Program-made: the position numbers and the translations under genes
DNA from: Fen-671 sp035502515
GTDB lineage: Bacteria; Actinomycetota; Acidimicrobiia; Acidimicrobiales; Palsa-688
Assembly (NCBI GenBank): GCA_035502515.1
Contig: DATJUH010000099.1
Location: 1-64,000, forward strand
Length of the DNA: 64,000 nt
Direction of reading: 5' to 3'
In this document: positions 36,168-44,644 of the stretch, piece by piece
How the letters are laid out: each line of letters starts with the position of its first letter
How positions within the stretch are numbered: position 1 is the first letter of the stretch
The notes under the pieces: model-generated
What the model was told of the DNA's origin: nothing
The model's input: the letters and a program-made list of their open reading frames with translations, nothing else
Database searches by the model: none

Positions 36168-36356
36168 TCAGTAGCCGCTGGGAATGGTCGTTGTCGTCGT
36201 CGTCCCGTTGCTATGGCCCGACCCGCATGCGCTCGGGGCAATGGCCAGGGCGGCCACGGCCAGCACCAGGGCCAGCCGGCGGCTCCACCGTGATAGTTTT
36301 CGGCGGGTTGGTTTTCGGTGGGGGGGACGGGGCAACAATTTTCCTGGTTCGTTCAT
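36168..36356 (-). CDS. Small lipoprotein, third gene of the sulfonation operon
   Basis: This 62-residue protein has a basic N-terminus, a hydrophobic span (LALVLAVAALAIA) and a lipobox-like PSAC ending at Cys44, followed by GSGHSNG and a run of six Thr. It should be a membrane-anchored lipoprotein with only about 18 exposed residues. Its ATG is one base after the stop of the MFS-arylsulfotransferase fusion gene, so it is almost certainly cotranscribed and translationally coupled. I recognise no family. It may stabilise or anchor the large neighbour, or may be a decoy-like remnant of a longer lipoprotein. Confidence 0.65.
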   Translation of the reverse strand: MNEPGKLLPRPPHRKPTRRKLSRWSRRLALVLAVAALAIAPSACGSGHSNGTTTTTTIPSGY

Positions 36357-36357
36357 G

Positions 36358-39300
36358 TCATTTGGTCTCTTGTTGAGCGAAAGATTTCGAGGTCCCGATG
36401 ACCTGGCCTTTGGAATTGAGCGCCTGTACCTCGAAAGAGGTGAACTTCCCTTTCACGCTCACGCCAGTCTCGAAGCCGGTCTTGGCCGACCGGGCCACCA
36501 CCGTGAGGTCATGGTCGTCGGAACCGGCCAGGACCTTCCACGACGCCACCTGAGTGGCCCCGTTCCAGCTGGCGTAAACGGTAGTCTCTCCCGACGTTGT
36601 CTGCCGGGCTGCGCCCTTGGGCGGGTAGTCAGGTAAACCAACCCAGGTGCCCACAGTCGCTCGGTAGCTGAGGTCCGGGAAGGGCAACGAGGCGTCCAGG
36701 ACCAACTTGCCCGATTTGGTGTACTCCGAGAAATAGGGTTGCGACCCCCAACCGACGAAGACGTTGCCATTGGCCAAGAGCTGGTTGTCGCCCATATAGG
36801 CGGAGTCGAAATCCTGCCCGTGGGTGTACTGCGCGACGAGGGAAACTGTATGGTCGCTCATATTGAGCCTGAGCTCCAGCGCTCGAGACGGGCCGGCCGG
36901 GGCCAGGTATGTACCGGCGCCAGTGATCTGGCAGCAATCGTCATCGAACATCGTGACTATGGAGCCATCGTGCAACTGGACGTCATGCTGCCATTCGAAC
37001 GAAGCGTTGGCAGGCACGTTGAACGTGGAGTGTTTGCCCCCCAGTTCCCATTCGATGGCGCCAGTTTTGGAGTCAACCTTGTACGCGGCCCAGGTATTGC
37101 GCATTGACACGACGAACCCGGTGGCGCCGACCAGGTCGATCGAATTGACGTGATATGCGTCCCATGGAAAGCCGTTCGGCGGGGGCTGAGTTTCAGAGGC
37201 GGTCAGCGGGATATGGTCGAGGGCGTCCCAGGTGTAGAGGAGCTTGCCGGTGGCGATGTCGTACTCCTGCACGGCCGAATCGTCGAGGACGCCATCAGCC
37301 GGGCCGCCGTACTTGGACAGGTTCATCGGCATGTCCTTGTTCGCCGTCACCCAGGCGTCGCCTCCACTTATCACGAGCTCGTGCAAGGTGATCACCCAGC
37401 CGTCCTGGCCCTTCAGTGTGGCGATTTTCTGGTAGTGCCGGTTGACGATAATGTCCTCCCCGCTCTGGGTGGCCCCCGTATCGGAGACGACACCCTGCCA
37501 CCAGGTGAGGACCGGTTGGCCTTTATAAGTCTGAGAAGTCAGGTTCGAAGCGACGACGTCTTTGGGGACGGGTTGGAACCAGACTGGCTGCAGGTTGTCA
37601 TCGAGGATCAACGGCCCGCTCTGTCCCACCATGGGAGAAGTGGTCAGGTCGTAGAAATTGGCCACCATGATGTAGCCGGGCGCCAGTTGGCTGGTGTCTG
37701 TAGGGATATCGGCCTTCACCTTCGGAGGGTGAAGCCCGGGCGCGGACACGAAACTGTAGGCCCCAGCGGTGGAATACGCGCCGATGGGAGCGGCCGCCTG
37801 CCCGGATCCGAAGGAGATGGCGTAAAAGCCGGCGACGACGAGGACCACGCATCCCGCCAACCGCCGGCGCGGGCCGGCAGGGCCGAGAGCGGGCGCCTTT
37901 ACGAAGACAAAAGTCACCACCGCGGCGGCAGCCACGAGACCGGCCCCGACGAGGTAGGCGATGCGGAAGCCATCGGTGAGCGCCGCAGGTACGGCGACGT
38001 TGCGCCCAACTGCCCCGCTCGTATAGGCGGTGGCCAAAGATATCAATAAGGCCAGGCCGAACCCGCCCCCGGCTTGGCGCGATGTATTCACCAGTCCCGA
38101 AGCGAGCCCGGCTTGAGCGGGCCCGGCCCCCTGGGTGGCGAATATGGTCGAGGGCACGATCGACAGGCCGATACCAGCGGCGGTGAGGACGCCCGGGAGC
38201 ACTACGTAGGTCAGAGCGCTCCCGGTGGGGGCGATACGGGTGAATAACAACATGCCGCTGGCCATGATCGCCAGGCCGCCACCGAGGACGGCCCGGACAC
38301 CGAAGCGGCCTACCAATTTGCCGGCCCGTGACGCGCACAACATGATCGCGAGCGCCATTGGCAAAAAGGCGAAACCGGCGTCAAGAGGGGAAAGGCCCAA
38401 TACCTGCTGGAGGTACAGCGAGCTCACGTACCACATCGGGAACAGCGCCGCACTGAACAGGAGCACGATCACGTTGGCCAGCCGCAGGGGCCCCGTAACT
38501 TGCGCCAACGGTACCAGCGGGGCCGACGCGCGCCGTTCGGCCATGATGAAAAGAGCCAACAGGCCGGCACCCGCCACCATCGGGACGATGGCGTCGGGGG
38601 ATGTCCAGCCGTCGACGCCCGCCGTTACCACCCCATAAATCAGCACCAACTGCCCGAGCGTCAGGGTGAGGGCACCAGCCGCGTCGAACCGGCGGCCACC
38701 GGCCGTGCCGCGCTCCTTGCGCCGCTCCGTCACCACCCGGTGAGCGACCACCGCGGCAGCAATGCCGATGGGCGGGTTGATGAGCAAAACCCAACGCCAG
38801 CTCAGCTCTTGCGTGATCACCCCGCCCAGGACCGTGCCCGCGGCGCCGCCGGCGCCGTTCATGGCGCCCCACAGGGCGATGGCCCGGTGCCGGGCCGGGC
38901 CAGCCGCGAACGACGAAGTGATGATGGCCAGCGATGTGGCCGCCATGAGCGCGCCGCTGATGCCTTGCGCGGCGCGAGCGACAACCAGCATCTGGTGGTC
39001 GACAGAAAGGCCGCCGGCCAGTGAGGTCAGGGCGAACAGCAGGAGGGCGGCCACGAATGTCCGCCGTTGCCCGAGATAATCGGCGGCCCGGCCGCCCAGC
39101 ATCAGGAAACCGGCGAAAAATATGGCGTACGCGTCTACGACCCATTGCAGTTCGGTGGCCGAGAAATTGAGGCTCGACTGGATCGACGGCAGTGCCACAT
39201 TGACTATCGACAGGTCCAGGATGACCATGAACTGGGCCACACAGCAGACCACCAGGAGCCAGCGCCGGCCTCCCGGGGTCAACCCCGTGGGCGCGCCCGT

Positions 39301-39360
39301 CGGGCTATCGGGTGGCTCGGCGAGCGCCTCCGGCGCCGGCCGGGCCCGGGCCAATGTCAC
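36358..39360 (-). CDS. Fusion of MFS exporter (DHA2 type) and arylsulfotransferase (ASST) domain
   Basis: This is one continuous 1000-residue frame. Residues 30-490 are a 14-span MFS drug exporter (FMVILDLSIVNVALPSIQSS, GRAADYLGQRR). Residues 501-518 form one extra span, which would carry the rest to the outside. Residues about 535-1000 are an arylsulfotransferase beta-propeller of the Arylsulfotran_2 type. The four residues expected of the ASST active site can be placed: His660 (TLHELV), His737 (YHVNSI), Arg754 (SMRNTW) and His792 (WQHDV). ASST enzymes move sulfate from one aryl sulfate to a phenolic acceptor without PAPS. The GTG start overlaps the sulfotransferase stop (GTGA). Coupling an exporter to an extracytoplasmic sulfate-transfer enzyme in one chain is unusual. 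Confidence 0.87.
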   Translation of the reverse strand: MTLARARPAPEALAEPPDSPTGAPTGLTPGGRRWLLVVCCVAQFMVILDLSIVNVALPSIQSSLNFSATELQWVVDAYAIFFAGFLMLGGRAADYLGQRRTFVAALLLFALTSLAGGLSVDHQMLVVARAAQGISGALMAATSLAIITSSFAAGPARHRAIALWGAMNGAGGAAGTVLGGVITQELSWRWVLLINPPIGIAAAVVAHRVVTERRKERGTAGGRRFDAAGALTLTLGQLVLIYGVVTAGVDGWTSPDAIVPMVAGAGLLALFIMAERRASAPLVPLAQVTGPLRLANVIVLLFSAALFPMWYVSSLYLQQVLGLSPLDAGFAFLPMALAIMLCASRAGKLVGRFGVRAVLGGGLAIMASGMLLFTRIAPTGSALTYVVLPGVLTAAGIGLSIVPSTIFATQGAGPAQAGLASGLVNTSRQAGGGFGLALLISLATAYTSGAVGRNVAVPAALTDGFRIAYLVGAGLVAAAAVVTFVFVKAPALGPAGPRRRLAGCVVLVVAGFYAISFGSGQAAAPIGAYSTAGAYSFVSAPGLHPPKVKADIPTDTSQLAPGYIMVANFYDLTTSPMVGQSGPLILDDNLQPVWFQPVPKDVVASNLTSQTYKGQPVLTWWQGVVSDTGATQSGEDIIVNRHYQKIATLKGQDGWVITLHELVISGGDAWVTANKDMPMNLSKYGGPADGVLDDSAVQEYDIATGKLLYTWDALDHIPLTASETQPPPNGFPWDAYHVNSIDLVGATGFVVSMRNTWAAYKVDSKTGAIEWELGGKHSTFNVPANASFEWQHDVQLHDGSIVTMFDDDCCQITGAGTYLAPAGPSRALELRLNMSDHTVSLVAQYTHGQDFDSAYMGDNQLLANGNVFVGWGSQPYFSEYTKSGKLVLDASLPFPDLSYRATVGTWVGLPDYPPKGAARQTTSGETTVYASWNGATQVASWKVLAGSDDHDLTVVARSAKTGFETGVSVKGKFTSFEVQALNSKGQVIGTSKSFAQQETK

Positions 39361-40067
39361 CGGGCCGCGCCGACCTGCATCTCTTGCTGCCGCCAGCGGC
39401 TCAACGCATCGACGGCGGCATCGACGATCCGCTCACCGAACTGCCTGGCGTCGTTGATGTGAGGAAGGGGAGCGTCCGGCACGTCCACGCCGAGGAACTC
39501 GCACAGGGGCGCCCAGCCGTCCGGGGGTGACCAGACCAGAAGGCGGTCGGCAGGCACGGTATTTACGACTTCCCGGTTGTAACGTTCCATGGCCCGGGCC
39601 ATCGCTCCTGTCCCCGCGCCTTCCGCCTCGCCCGCCAACAGGCCGCTCTTTTGCCACATGGCTTTCATGAGCGAAATATAGGAGGCCCATCCCGGGTCCA
39701 CCCGCGCCCACGCCGTGGACAGGTCGTGGATGAGCATATCGCCATAAAAAATGCCCCAGATGGTCTCGCCCATGCTGCGCTCCCACGCTTCGCCGCCCCG
39801 CACGCTCAGCAGGACTTTGGCGTCCGGATAAACCTCCATCAGTTCCCGGTAAAAGAACGCGCCCGGCCAGTCGACCGTGGCCTGAAAATCTCGGAAAATG
39901 TCGTCCCACTCGCTCCTGCCCTCGAGAGCCTCCTGCCAGCGAGGCACTTTGCCGAGGTCGCCCAACACATTTACCATGTGGTAGCACGGCGAAAAACCGA
40001 GCATTTCCAGGGCCACCTTTTGGGTGAGGGTGGCGGTGCGAGGTAGTCCGGCTCCAATAATTTTCAT
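39357..40067 (-). CDS. PAPS-dependent sulfotransferase family protein
   Basis: This 236-residue protein is a Sulfotransfer_4-type cytosolic enzyme. IIGAGLPRTATLTQKVALEM is the 5'-phosphosulfate-binding loop (consensus PRTGTxS, here PRTATLT), and VLLSVRGGEAWERSMGETIW corresponds to the 3'-phosphate-binding strand and helix with Arg and Ser. The Gly-to-Ala change in the loop could weaken PAPS binding. A perfect AAGGAGAT site (about 40074-40081) precedes the ATG at 40067; a frame reaching 40280 is not supported. It is the first gene of a three-gene operon with the MFS-ASST fusion and a small lipoprotein, and probably makes the sulfate ester that is then exported. Confidence 0.87.
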   Translation of the reverse strand: MKIIGAGLPRTATLTQKVALEMLGFSPCYHMVNVLGDLGKVPRWQEALEGRSEWDDIFRDFQATVDWPGAFFYRELMEVYPDAKVLLSVRGGEAWERSMGETIWGIFYGDMLIHDLSTAWARVDPGWASYISLMKAMWQKSGLLAGEAEGAGTGAMARAMERYNREVVNTVPADRLLVWSPPDGWAPLCEFLGVDVPDAPLPHINDARQFGERIVDAAVDALSRWRQQEMQVGAAR

Positions 40068-40358
40068 TGTTGTATCTCCTTGGCTCCTGGTCTTTATGGA
40101 CGGGCGCGTTCGCTTTGCACAGGACCACTTGAGCCGACCCTTGCAGGTCCTGCAGAACGTATTCTTTCGAGCGCGCGTGATGCAGTTGTGAAAAGGGTGT
40201 AACAGCTTCGTAACGATTTCTCGGACGCTGGTTACGGGGGTATGCGGCCGGCGCCAGCGCGGCTCCGAGCCGAGGCGCATCGATCCGGGCCCGGCAAGGG
40301 GGAAGGACGGCGACTTTTATGCCGTTCCGAAAGCTAGCGAGGCAGCGCCGCCATCAGC

Positions 40359-40964
40359 TCAGCCTTCCAGGGCCAAGTAGTCCCGTCTGGTCGACGGTCC
40401 TCGCGTGAGGCTGCCGTCTCCGGAGGGTACCTGGGCCGCCTGACCGCCAACCAGGAACTCCACTCCCCTGACACCGGTGAACGTAGTTACCGTGAACACG
40501 ATTTGAGCGGCGGCGACTTGCTGGTCCTGGCCCCCGAGGCTTTCGAAGGAGACCGGCAGGTCGATGAGCACCACACCGTCGCGCACCGGCCCGACGCGGA
40601 ACGGGCCCACTGACGAGGCCGGGCTCACAAGACCCCGGCTCGACTCTCGACCGGTGGGGCCGGCCGCCAGCTGGGTCAAGATGGCGGAAATGGTCGCCGG
40701 CCAGGGTACGACCCGGCGCACCGGCACCAGTCGCCCGCTTTCGCCTTCCATATAAATCGTGACCCTGGCGCTGGGCAGCCCCGGGACGGAGGTGCTCGGC
40801 GAGGAGGTAGGGCGGAGGAGGCCGTACGGCACGGCTTTGGGGTCCAGTGGTTGAGGGGCACTCTGTGCGCCCACCCCGCAACCGGCCAGGACGCCGCCCA
40901 CGGCAGCCAGGGCGACGACAAAGGCCCCGGCGCGGGCCAACCTGCTCATGCTCTTAGGCGCCAT
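40359..40964 (-). CDS. GerMN-domain lipoprotein, LpqB-like
   Basis: This 201-residue protein has a signal peptide ending in a lipobox (VGGVLAGC) and a GerMN domain (about residues 60-175: ARVTIYMEGESGRLVPVRRV ... GPVRDGVVLIDLPVSFESLG). It follows the histidine kinase gene with overlapping ends (ATG at 40964, kinase stop TAA at 40954). The order regulator-kinase-GerMN lipoprotein mirrors mtrA-mtrB-lpqB of actinobacteria, where LpqB modulates the MtrAB system in cell-wall and division control. This copy is much shorter than mycobacterial LpqB (over 500 residues) and lacks the beta-propeller half. Confidence 0.82.
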   Translation of the reverse strand: MAPKSMSRLARAGAFVVALAAVGGVLAGCGVGAQSAPQPLDPKAVPYGLLRPTSSPSTSVPGLPSARVTIYMEGESGRLVPVRRVVPWPATISAILTQLAAGPTGRESSRGLVSPASSVGPFRVGPVRDGVVLIDLPVSFESLGGQDQQVAAAQIVFTVTTFTGVRGVEFLVGGQAAQVPSGDGSLTRGPSTRRDYLALEG

Positions 40965-42651
40965 CGGGCCATGCCACCGAGACAATCGGCAAGCGGACCA
41001 CGAAACGAGCACCGCCGCCGGGCCGGTCAGTTACGTCCACCTTGCCGTGGTGCGCCTTGACATGCTCGGCCACCAGGGCCAACCCCAGACCCGTCCCGGT
41101 GCTCCCCGACCGGCGGCCGGCCGCCGCTCCCCGGTAGAAGCGCTGGAATATGGCGACCCGCTCAGAGGGGTGGACTCCGGGACCGAAGTCTTCGACCGTC
41201 ACCTCGGCTTCGTTGCCGCGCCTGTCCACCCGTACGTCCACGGCCCCGCCCGCATGCGCCTTGGCATTGTCGAGCAAGTTGACGAGCACCCGTTGCAAGC
41301 GGCGGCGGTCCCCGAGCAGCCAGGTGCCGTGCGCCTGCGGCGTTACCGTCACCGGTACCGTGCCGTGGCTATAGGCGGCAACAGTGTTGACCACCAGGTC
41401 GTCGAAAGGAATTTCCTCGAGGTCGAGGTGGGCGGCTCCGGCATCGAACCGGGAGATCTCCAGCAGGTCCTGGACCATTTCAGAGAAACGGCCGATCTCG
41501 GCGCTCAAGAGGTCGAGCGCCCGGCGGCTGTCCTGCGGCAGGGATGCCCGTGATGACTCCAACAGTTCGACAGTGGCCTGGACGGTGGTCAGCGGCGACC
41601 GCAGCTCGTGGCTCACATCCGAGGCGAACCGGGCGTCTCGTTTGATGCGTTCCTCCAGGGCGGCGACCATCTCGTTGAACGAAGCCACCAGTACGGAGAG
41701 GTCAGGGTCGTCAGAGGGCGTGAGGCGCTGGTCCATCGAGCCACCGGCGATGGCGGCGGCGACATCGGCGATGCTGTGCAGAGGCCGCACTAACCGCCCG
41801 CTGGCCCACCTTCCGACGAGCAGGCCACCAACCGTCGTGGCCACCGAGCAACAGAACAGCACCAGAGCCAGAAGGGTCAGCGTGTTGTTCAGGTCGCTCA
41901 GCGACTGGATCTCGAAGTAGTCGGCATGGACCGATTCGAGCGGGACTCCGACCACGATGGCCGGCTGGCCCTGCGCCATGACTCGCTGGCTGGCCGGGGT
42001 ACCGTCGCTGACCATCTTTACGAGCGCGGCCGGCAGGCTGGCCGGCCTCGACGTCTCCAACGACTCCCCCAGCGAGACCGAAGCCGAGTACCACTCGCCC
42101 TGGCGATAGGCGAGGGTCACCGTGCCCTGGGCGCCGATGAGAGAGGAAAGGGCCTCCCCGAGGTTCCCACCCGCGTACGCCAGGTCCCGCTTCAAGACCC
42201 TGGCGTGGGCGTAGGTCTCGTGGATGGCGGTAGCCTGTCGCTCGCCGAGCAAGTAGTGGTGCACCAGCCCGAATGTTGTCAGCGAGAGAGCAGCCGACAG
42301 TACCGCCGCCCCGGCGGTGAAGGCCAGGGCTACCCGCGACCTCAGCCCGAGCCGGGGTCGCGGCCGGTGCCACCACGCCACCCGGCCGGGACGGCCGGGC
42401 TCAGCACCGGGCGGGTCACTACGGGCTTGGCTCGGCCCGGGCTGGTCGGGAGCGGCCTGGTCGGGACGGGCCTGGTCGGGAGCGGCCTGGTCGGGCCGGG
42501 GCTGGTCGGGCCGGGGCTGGGAAGGCGCAGCCTCGGGCCGGGGCGAGCCAATGGCCTCGCCGTCGAAACCCGGGCCGGGGCTCTGGCCGGGCGGGGCCGA
42601 GGTCGCTGGCGCAGACGCAGCAACTGGTGCAGCCGCAGAGCCCCGGGTCAC
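40954..42651 (-). CDS. Membrane sensor histidine kinase, MtrB-like
   Basis: This 565-residue sensor kinase has a long disordered Pro/Ala/Gln N-terminus with six 5-residue PDQ repeats (46-75), a first span near 105-131, an extracytoplasmic sensor region to about 254, and a second span at 255-280. HAMP (281-335), the phosphoacceptor H-box DVSHELRSPLTTVQ (His348) and HATPase motifs (LLDNAKAHA, EDFGPGV, GTGLGLALV) follow. The GTG start overlaps the response-regulator stop (GTGA). With the downstream GerMN lipoprotein it forms an MtrAB-LpqB-like system that probably senses envelope state. Confidence 0.92.
   Translation of the reverse strand: MTRGSAAAPVAASAPATSAPPGQSPGPGFDGEAIGSPRPEAAPSQPRPDQPRPDQAAPDQARPDQAAPDQPGPSQARSDPPGAEPGRPGRVAWWHRPRPRLGLRSRVALAFTAGAAVLSAALSLTTFGLVHHYLLGERQATAIHETYAHARVLKRDLAYAGGNLGEALSSLIGAQGTVTLAYRQGEWYSASVSLGESLETSRPASLPAALVKMVSDGTPASQRVMAQGQPAIVVGVPLESVHADYFEIQSLSDLNNTLTLLALVLFCCSVATTVGGLLVGRWASGRLVRPLHSIADVAAAIAGGSMDQRLTPSDDPDLSVLVASFNEMVAALEERIKRDARFASDVSHELRSPLTTVQATVELLESSRASLPQDSRRALDLLSAEIGRFSEMVQDLLEISRFDAGAAHLDLEEIPFDDLVVNTVAAYSHGTVPVTVTPQAHGTWLLGDRRRLQRVLVNLLDNAKAHAGGAVDVRVDRRGNEAEVTVEDFGPGVHPSERVAIFQRFYRGAAAGRRSGSTGTGLGLALVAEHVKAHHGKVDVTDRPGGGARFVVRLPIVSVAWPDGA
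42427..42516 (-). repeat. Six in-frame 15-bp tandem repeats in the sensor kinase N-terminus
   Basis: The units encode PRPDQ, PRPDQ, AAPDQ, ARPDQ, AAPDQ and PGPSQ (residues 46-75). They lie before the first membrane span in a disordered cytoplasmic stretch. The near identity of the DNA units suggests recent slippage expansion, so length may vary between strains. Confidence 0.8.
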
Positions 42652-43331
42652 GGCGCCTGCAGCTTGTAACCGAGGCCCCTCACGGTCAGGAGCAATTCCG
42701 GCTTGGAAGGGTCGGTTTCGATTTTGGTCCTCAACCGCCCGACGTGCACATCTACAAGGCGCGTATCACCAAAATAGTCGTAGCCCCAGACCCGGTTCAG
42801 GAGCTGAGGCCGGCTCAGCACCCAGCCGGGCTTCGCCGCCAACTCGCACAACAACCGGAACTCAGTGCCCGTAAGGGACACCTCGGCCCCGTTCTTGCGG
42901 ACCACGCCCGCCTCCGGCTGGATTTCCACATCCCCGAAGAGAAGGACGACGCCGTCCCGGGAACCAACCTGCGCTCTGCGCATGAGCGCTCGAATTCGCG
43001 CCGAGAGCTCTTTCGACATCACGGGCTTGGTCAGGTAGTCGTCGGCTCCGGCCTCTAGGCCCTCGACAATGTCCCGCGTACCGGTCAGGGCAGAGACGAT
43101 TATCACGGGCACGTCGCTGGCTCGGCGCAGTTGACGGGTGACCTCGAAACCGTCCAGGTCGGGGAGCAGCAGGTCAACGAGCACAACGTCGGCCCCGCCG
43201 TCGCGGAAGCTCTCCAGGCCGTCTTCCCCACTGCCCGCCTCGGACACGGCGTACCCTTCCCGCCGCAGGAGCATCCCGAGCGAGGCGCGGATATTGGAGT
43301 CGTCGTCGATCAGCAGGATATGTGTAGCCAC
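42648..43331 (-). CDS. OmpR/PhoB-family response regulator, MtrA-like
   Basis: This 227-residue regulator has a receiver domain with the acidic pocket IDDD, phosphoacceptor Asp53 (VLVDLLLPDLDG), Thr/Ser switch IIVSALT and Lys in YLTKPV. A winged-helix OmpR-type DNA-binding domain follows (SLTGTEFRLLCELAAKPGWV ... RLVDVHVGRLRTKIE). It is the first gene of the operon with the kinase and the GerMN lipoprotein. It should control target promoters in response to the envelope-sensing kinase. Confidence 0.93.
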   Translation of the reverse strand: MATHILLIDDDSNIRASLGMLLRREGYAVSEAGSGEDGLESFRDGGADVVLVDLLLPDLDGFEVTRQLRRASDVPVIIVSALTGTRDIVEGLEAGADDYLTKPVMSKELSARIRALMRRAQVGSRDGVVLLFGDVEIQPEAGVVRKNGAEVSLTGTEFRLLCELAAKPGWVLSRPQLLNRVWGYDYFGDTRLVDVHVGRLRTKIETDPSKPELLLTVRGLGYKLQAP

Positions 43332-43452
43332 TGGAAGCGCCTTGTAGGCCGGGCGAAGGCCTTGCCCGCTCCATCATGCCAGCCGGACGATGGACGGGGC
43401 TATCAAGGCGGGGACCGTTACACAATTCTCAGGGACCCGGCCTATGCCGGTC

Positions 43453-44211
43453 CTATCCCCTTCCGACGAATGGCATCGTCGTGGCCATGATCGTCAGGAA
43501 CAAGACGTTGGTGTCGAGTGGCAGCTGCGCCATATAGGCAACGGCATCGGCAACGTGCTCGACGTCCATCCGGGGCTCGGCGGAGCTGGCCCCACCCGGC
43601 AGCTGTTGCGGTCCTGTCATGGCGGACATATCGGTGGCGGCGTTGCCGATGTCGATCTGGCCGCAAGCGATGTTGTAAGACCGCCCCTCGAGCGCGGTAG
43701 CCCGGGTGAGGCCCGTTATCCCGTGCTTGGACGCCGTGTAGGGTGCGGAGTTCGGCCTCGGGACGTACGCCGCCAGAGAACCGTTGTTTATTATCCGCCC
43801 GCCCTGGGGTTGCTGAACCTTCATTCGGCGGAATGCGTGCTGCGTGCACAAAAAAGCGCCAGTGAGATTGGTATTTATCACTGCCGTCCACTGGTCGTAG
43901 GACAAGTCTTCTATGCCGCTCGGTGGTGCCCCCACCCCGGCATTGTTGAACAGGCAGTCCAGCCGGCCACCGAAGGAACCGTCGAGCTGGCCAAAGAGTG
44001 ACTCAACCGAGCCAGGGTCGCTCACGTCGGCAGTAACCGCCTTCATCTCGGCACCTAAACCGGCGGCCTCGTTTACGACGTCATCGAGTGCACCTCGGCG
44101 CCGTCCGGCCACTACGACCATGTACCCGAGACGGGCCAGCGCCAGCGCACTGGCCCTGCCGATGCCCGTACCTCCCCCGGTTACCAGCGCAACCTTGTGG
44201 TGGTCATCCAT
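43453..44211 (-). CDS. Short-chain dehydrogenase/reductase
   Basis: This 252-residue classical SDR has the NAD(P) motif TGGGTGIGRA, NNAGVG, catalytic Ser in IINNGSLAAY, and YTASKHG (Tyr and Lys). The Arg-rich VVAGRRRGALDD after strand 2 favours NADP. The substrate is unknown. On the minus strand TATAGT (44227-44222) lies 10 bases before the ATG and there is no ribosome site, so the message is likely to have almost no leader. Confidence 0.9.
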   Translation of the reverse strand: MDDHHKVALVTGGGTGIGRASALALARLGYMVVVAGRRRGALDDVVNEAAGLGAEMKAVTADVSDPGSVESLFGQLDGSFGGRLDCLFNNAGVGAPPSGIEDLSYDQWTAVINTNLTGAFLCTQHAFRRMKVQQPQGGRIINNGSLAAYVPRPNSAPYTASKHGITGLTRATALEGRSYNIACGQIDIGNAATDMSAMTGPQQLPGGASSAEPRMDVEHVADAVAYMAQLPLDTNVLFLTIMATTMPFVGRG

Positions 44212-44644
44212 AATGCCCGGGACTATAGGCGAGGCCGGCCATCTCTTCGCCCTACGTGGCTATAGCCAGGCGTAAGCCTGGGCAGGAAGACAGTGAGAGC
44301 GAGGCCGGCCCAGGGCGTGAGGATGAGACTTCTCACTTTGTCCGGGGCGTAACGTGGCTTCACTCACCGCCCTTCCGTGCCCAGGCTCTGCCTCGAGTCC
44401 GCCGCTCGGACCAGTCCGCGGGTGCTCGCCCACTTCGGTGCCGCACGGGCCGGGGCCCGACCCGTAATAGCTGCAAGTGCGCAAGTTGTCCATGGGCTTC
44501 AATTCAGTCAATGCCGTTCCGTGATTATGACGTGGTTGTGGGGAAAAGGAACAGTGTGGGGGTCAGGCTTCGGCGGCCGGGCAGTGCAGTGCAGTGCGGT
44601 GCAGTGCAGTGCAGTGCCGACGACGGCCCCAATTGGTCGCTTCA
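44212..44644. other. Intergenic region between the SDR and the LacI/glucoamylase-like remnant
   Basis: I see no believable gene in these 433 bases. It contains the minus-strand -10 of the SDR gene (44222-44227) and a pentanucleotide repeat at 44581-44617. Open frames across the repeat give low-complexity products and are rejected. Confidence 0.55.
44581..44617. repeat. Pentanucleotide microsatellite (GCAGT)n
   Basis: Seven consecutive GCAGT-type units, one with a single change (GCGGT at the fourth), run from 44581 and end in GC at 44616-44617. Perfect pentanucleotide arrays of this size are uncommon in GC-rich chromosomes and are prone to slippage. It lies 28 bases beyond the stop of the decayed glucoamylase-like gene. 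Confidence 0.85.
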
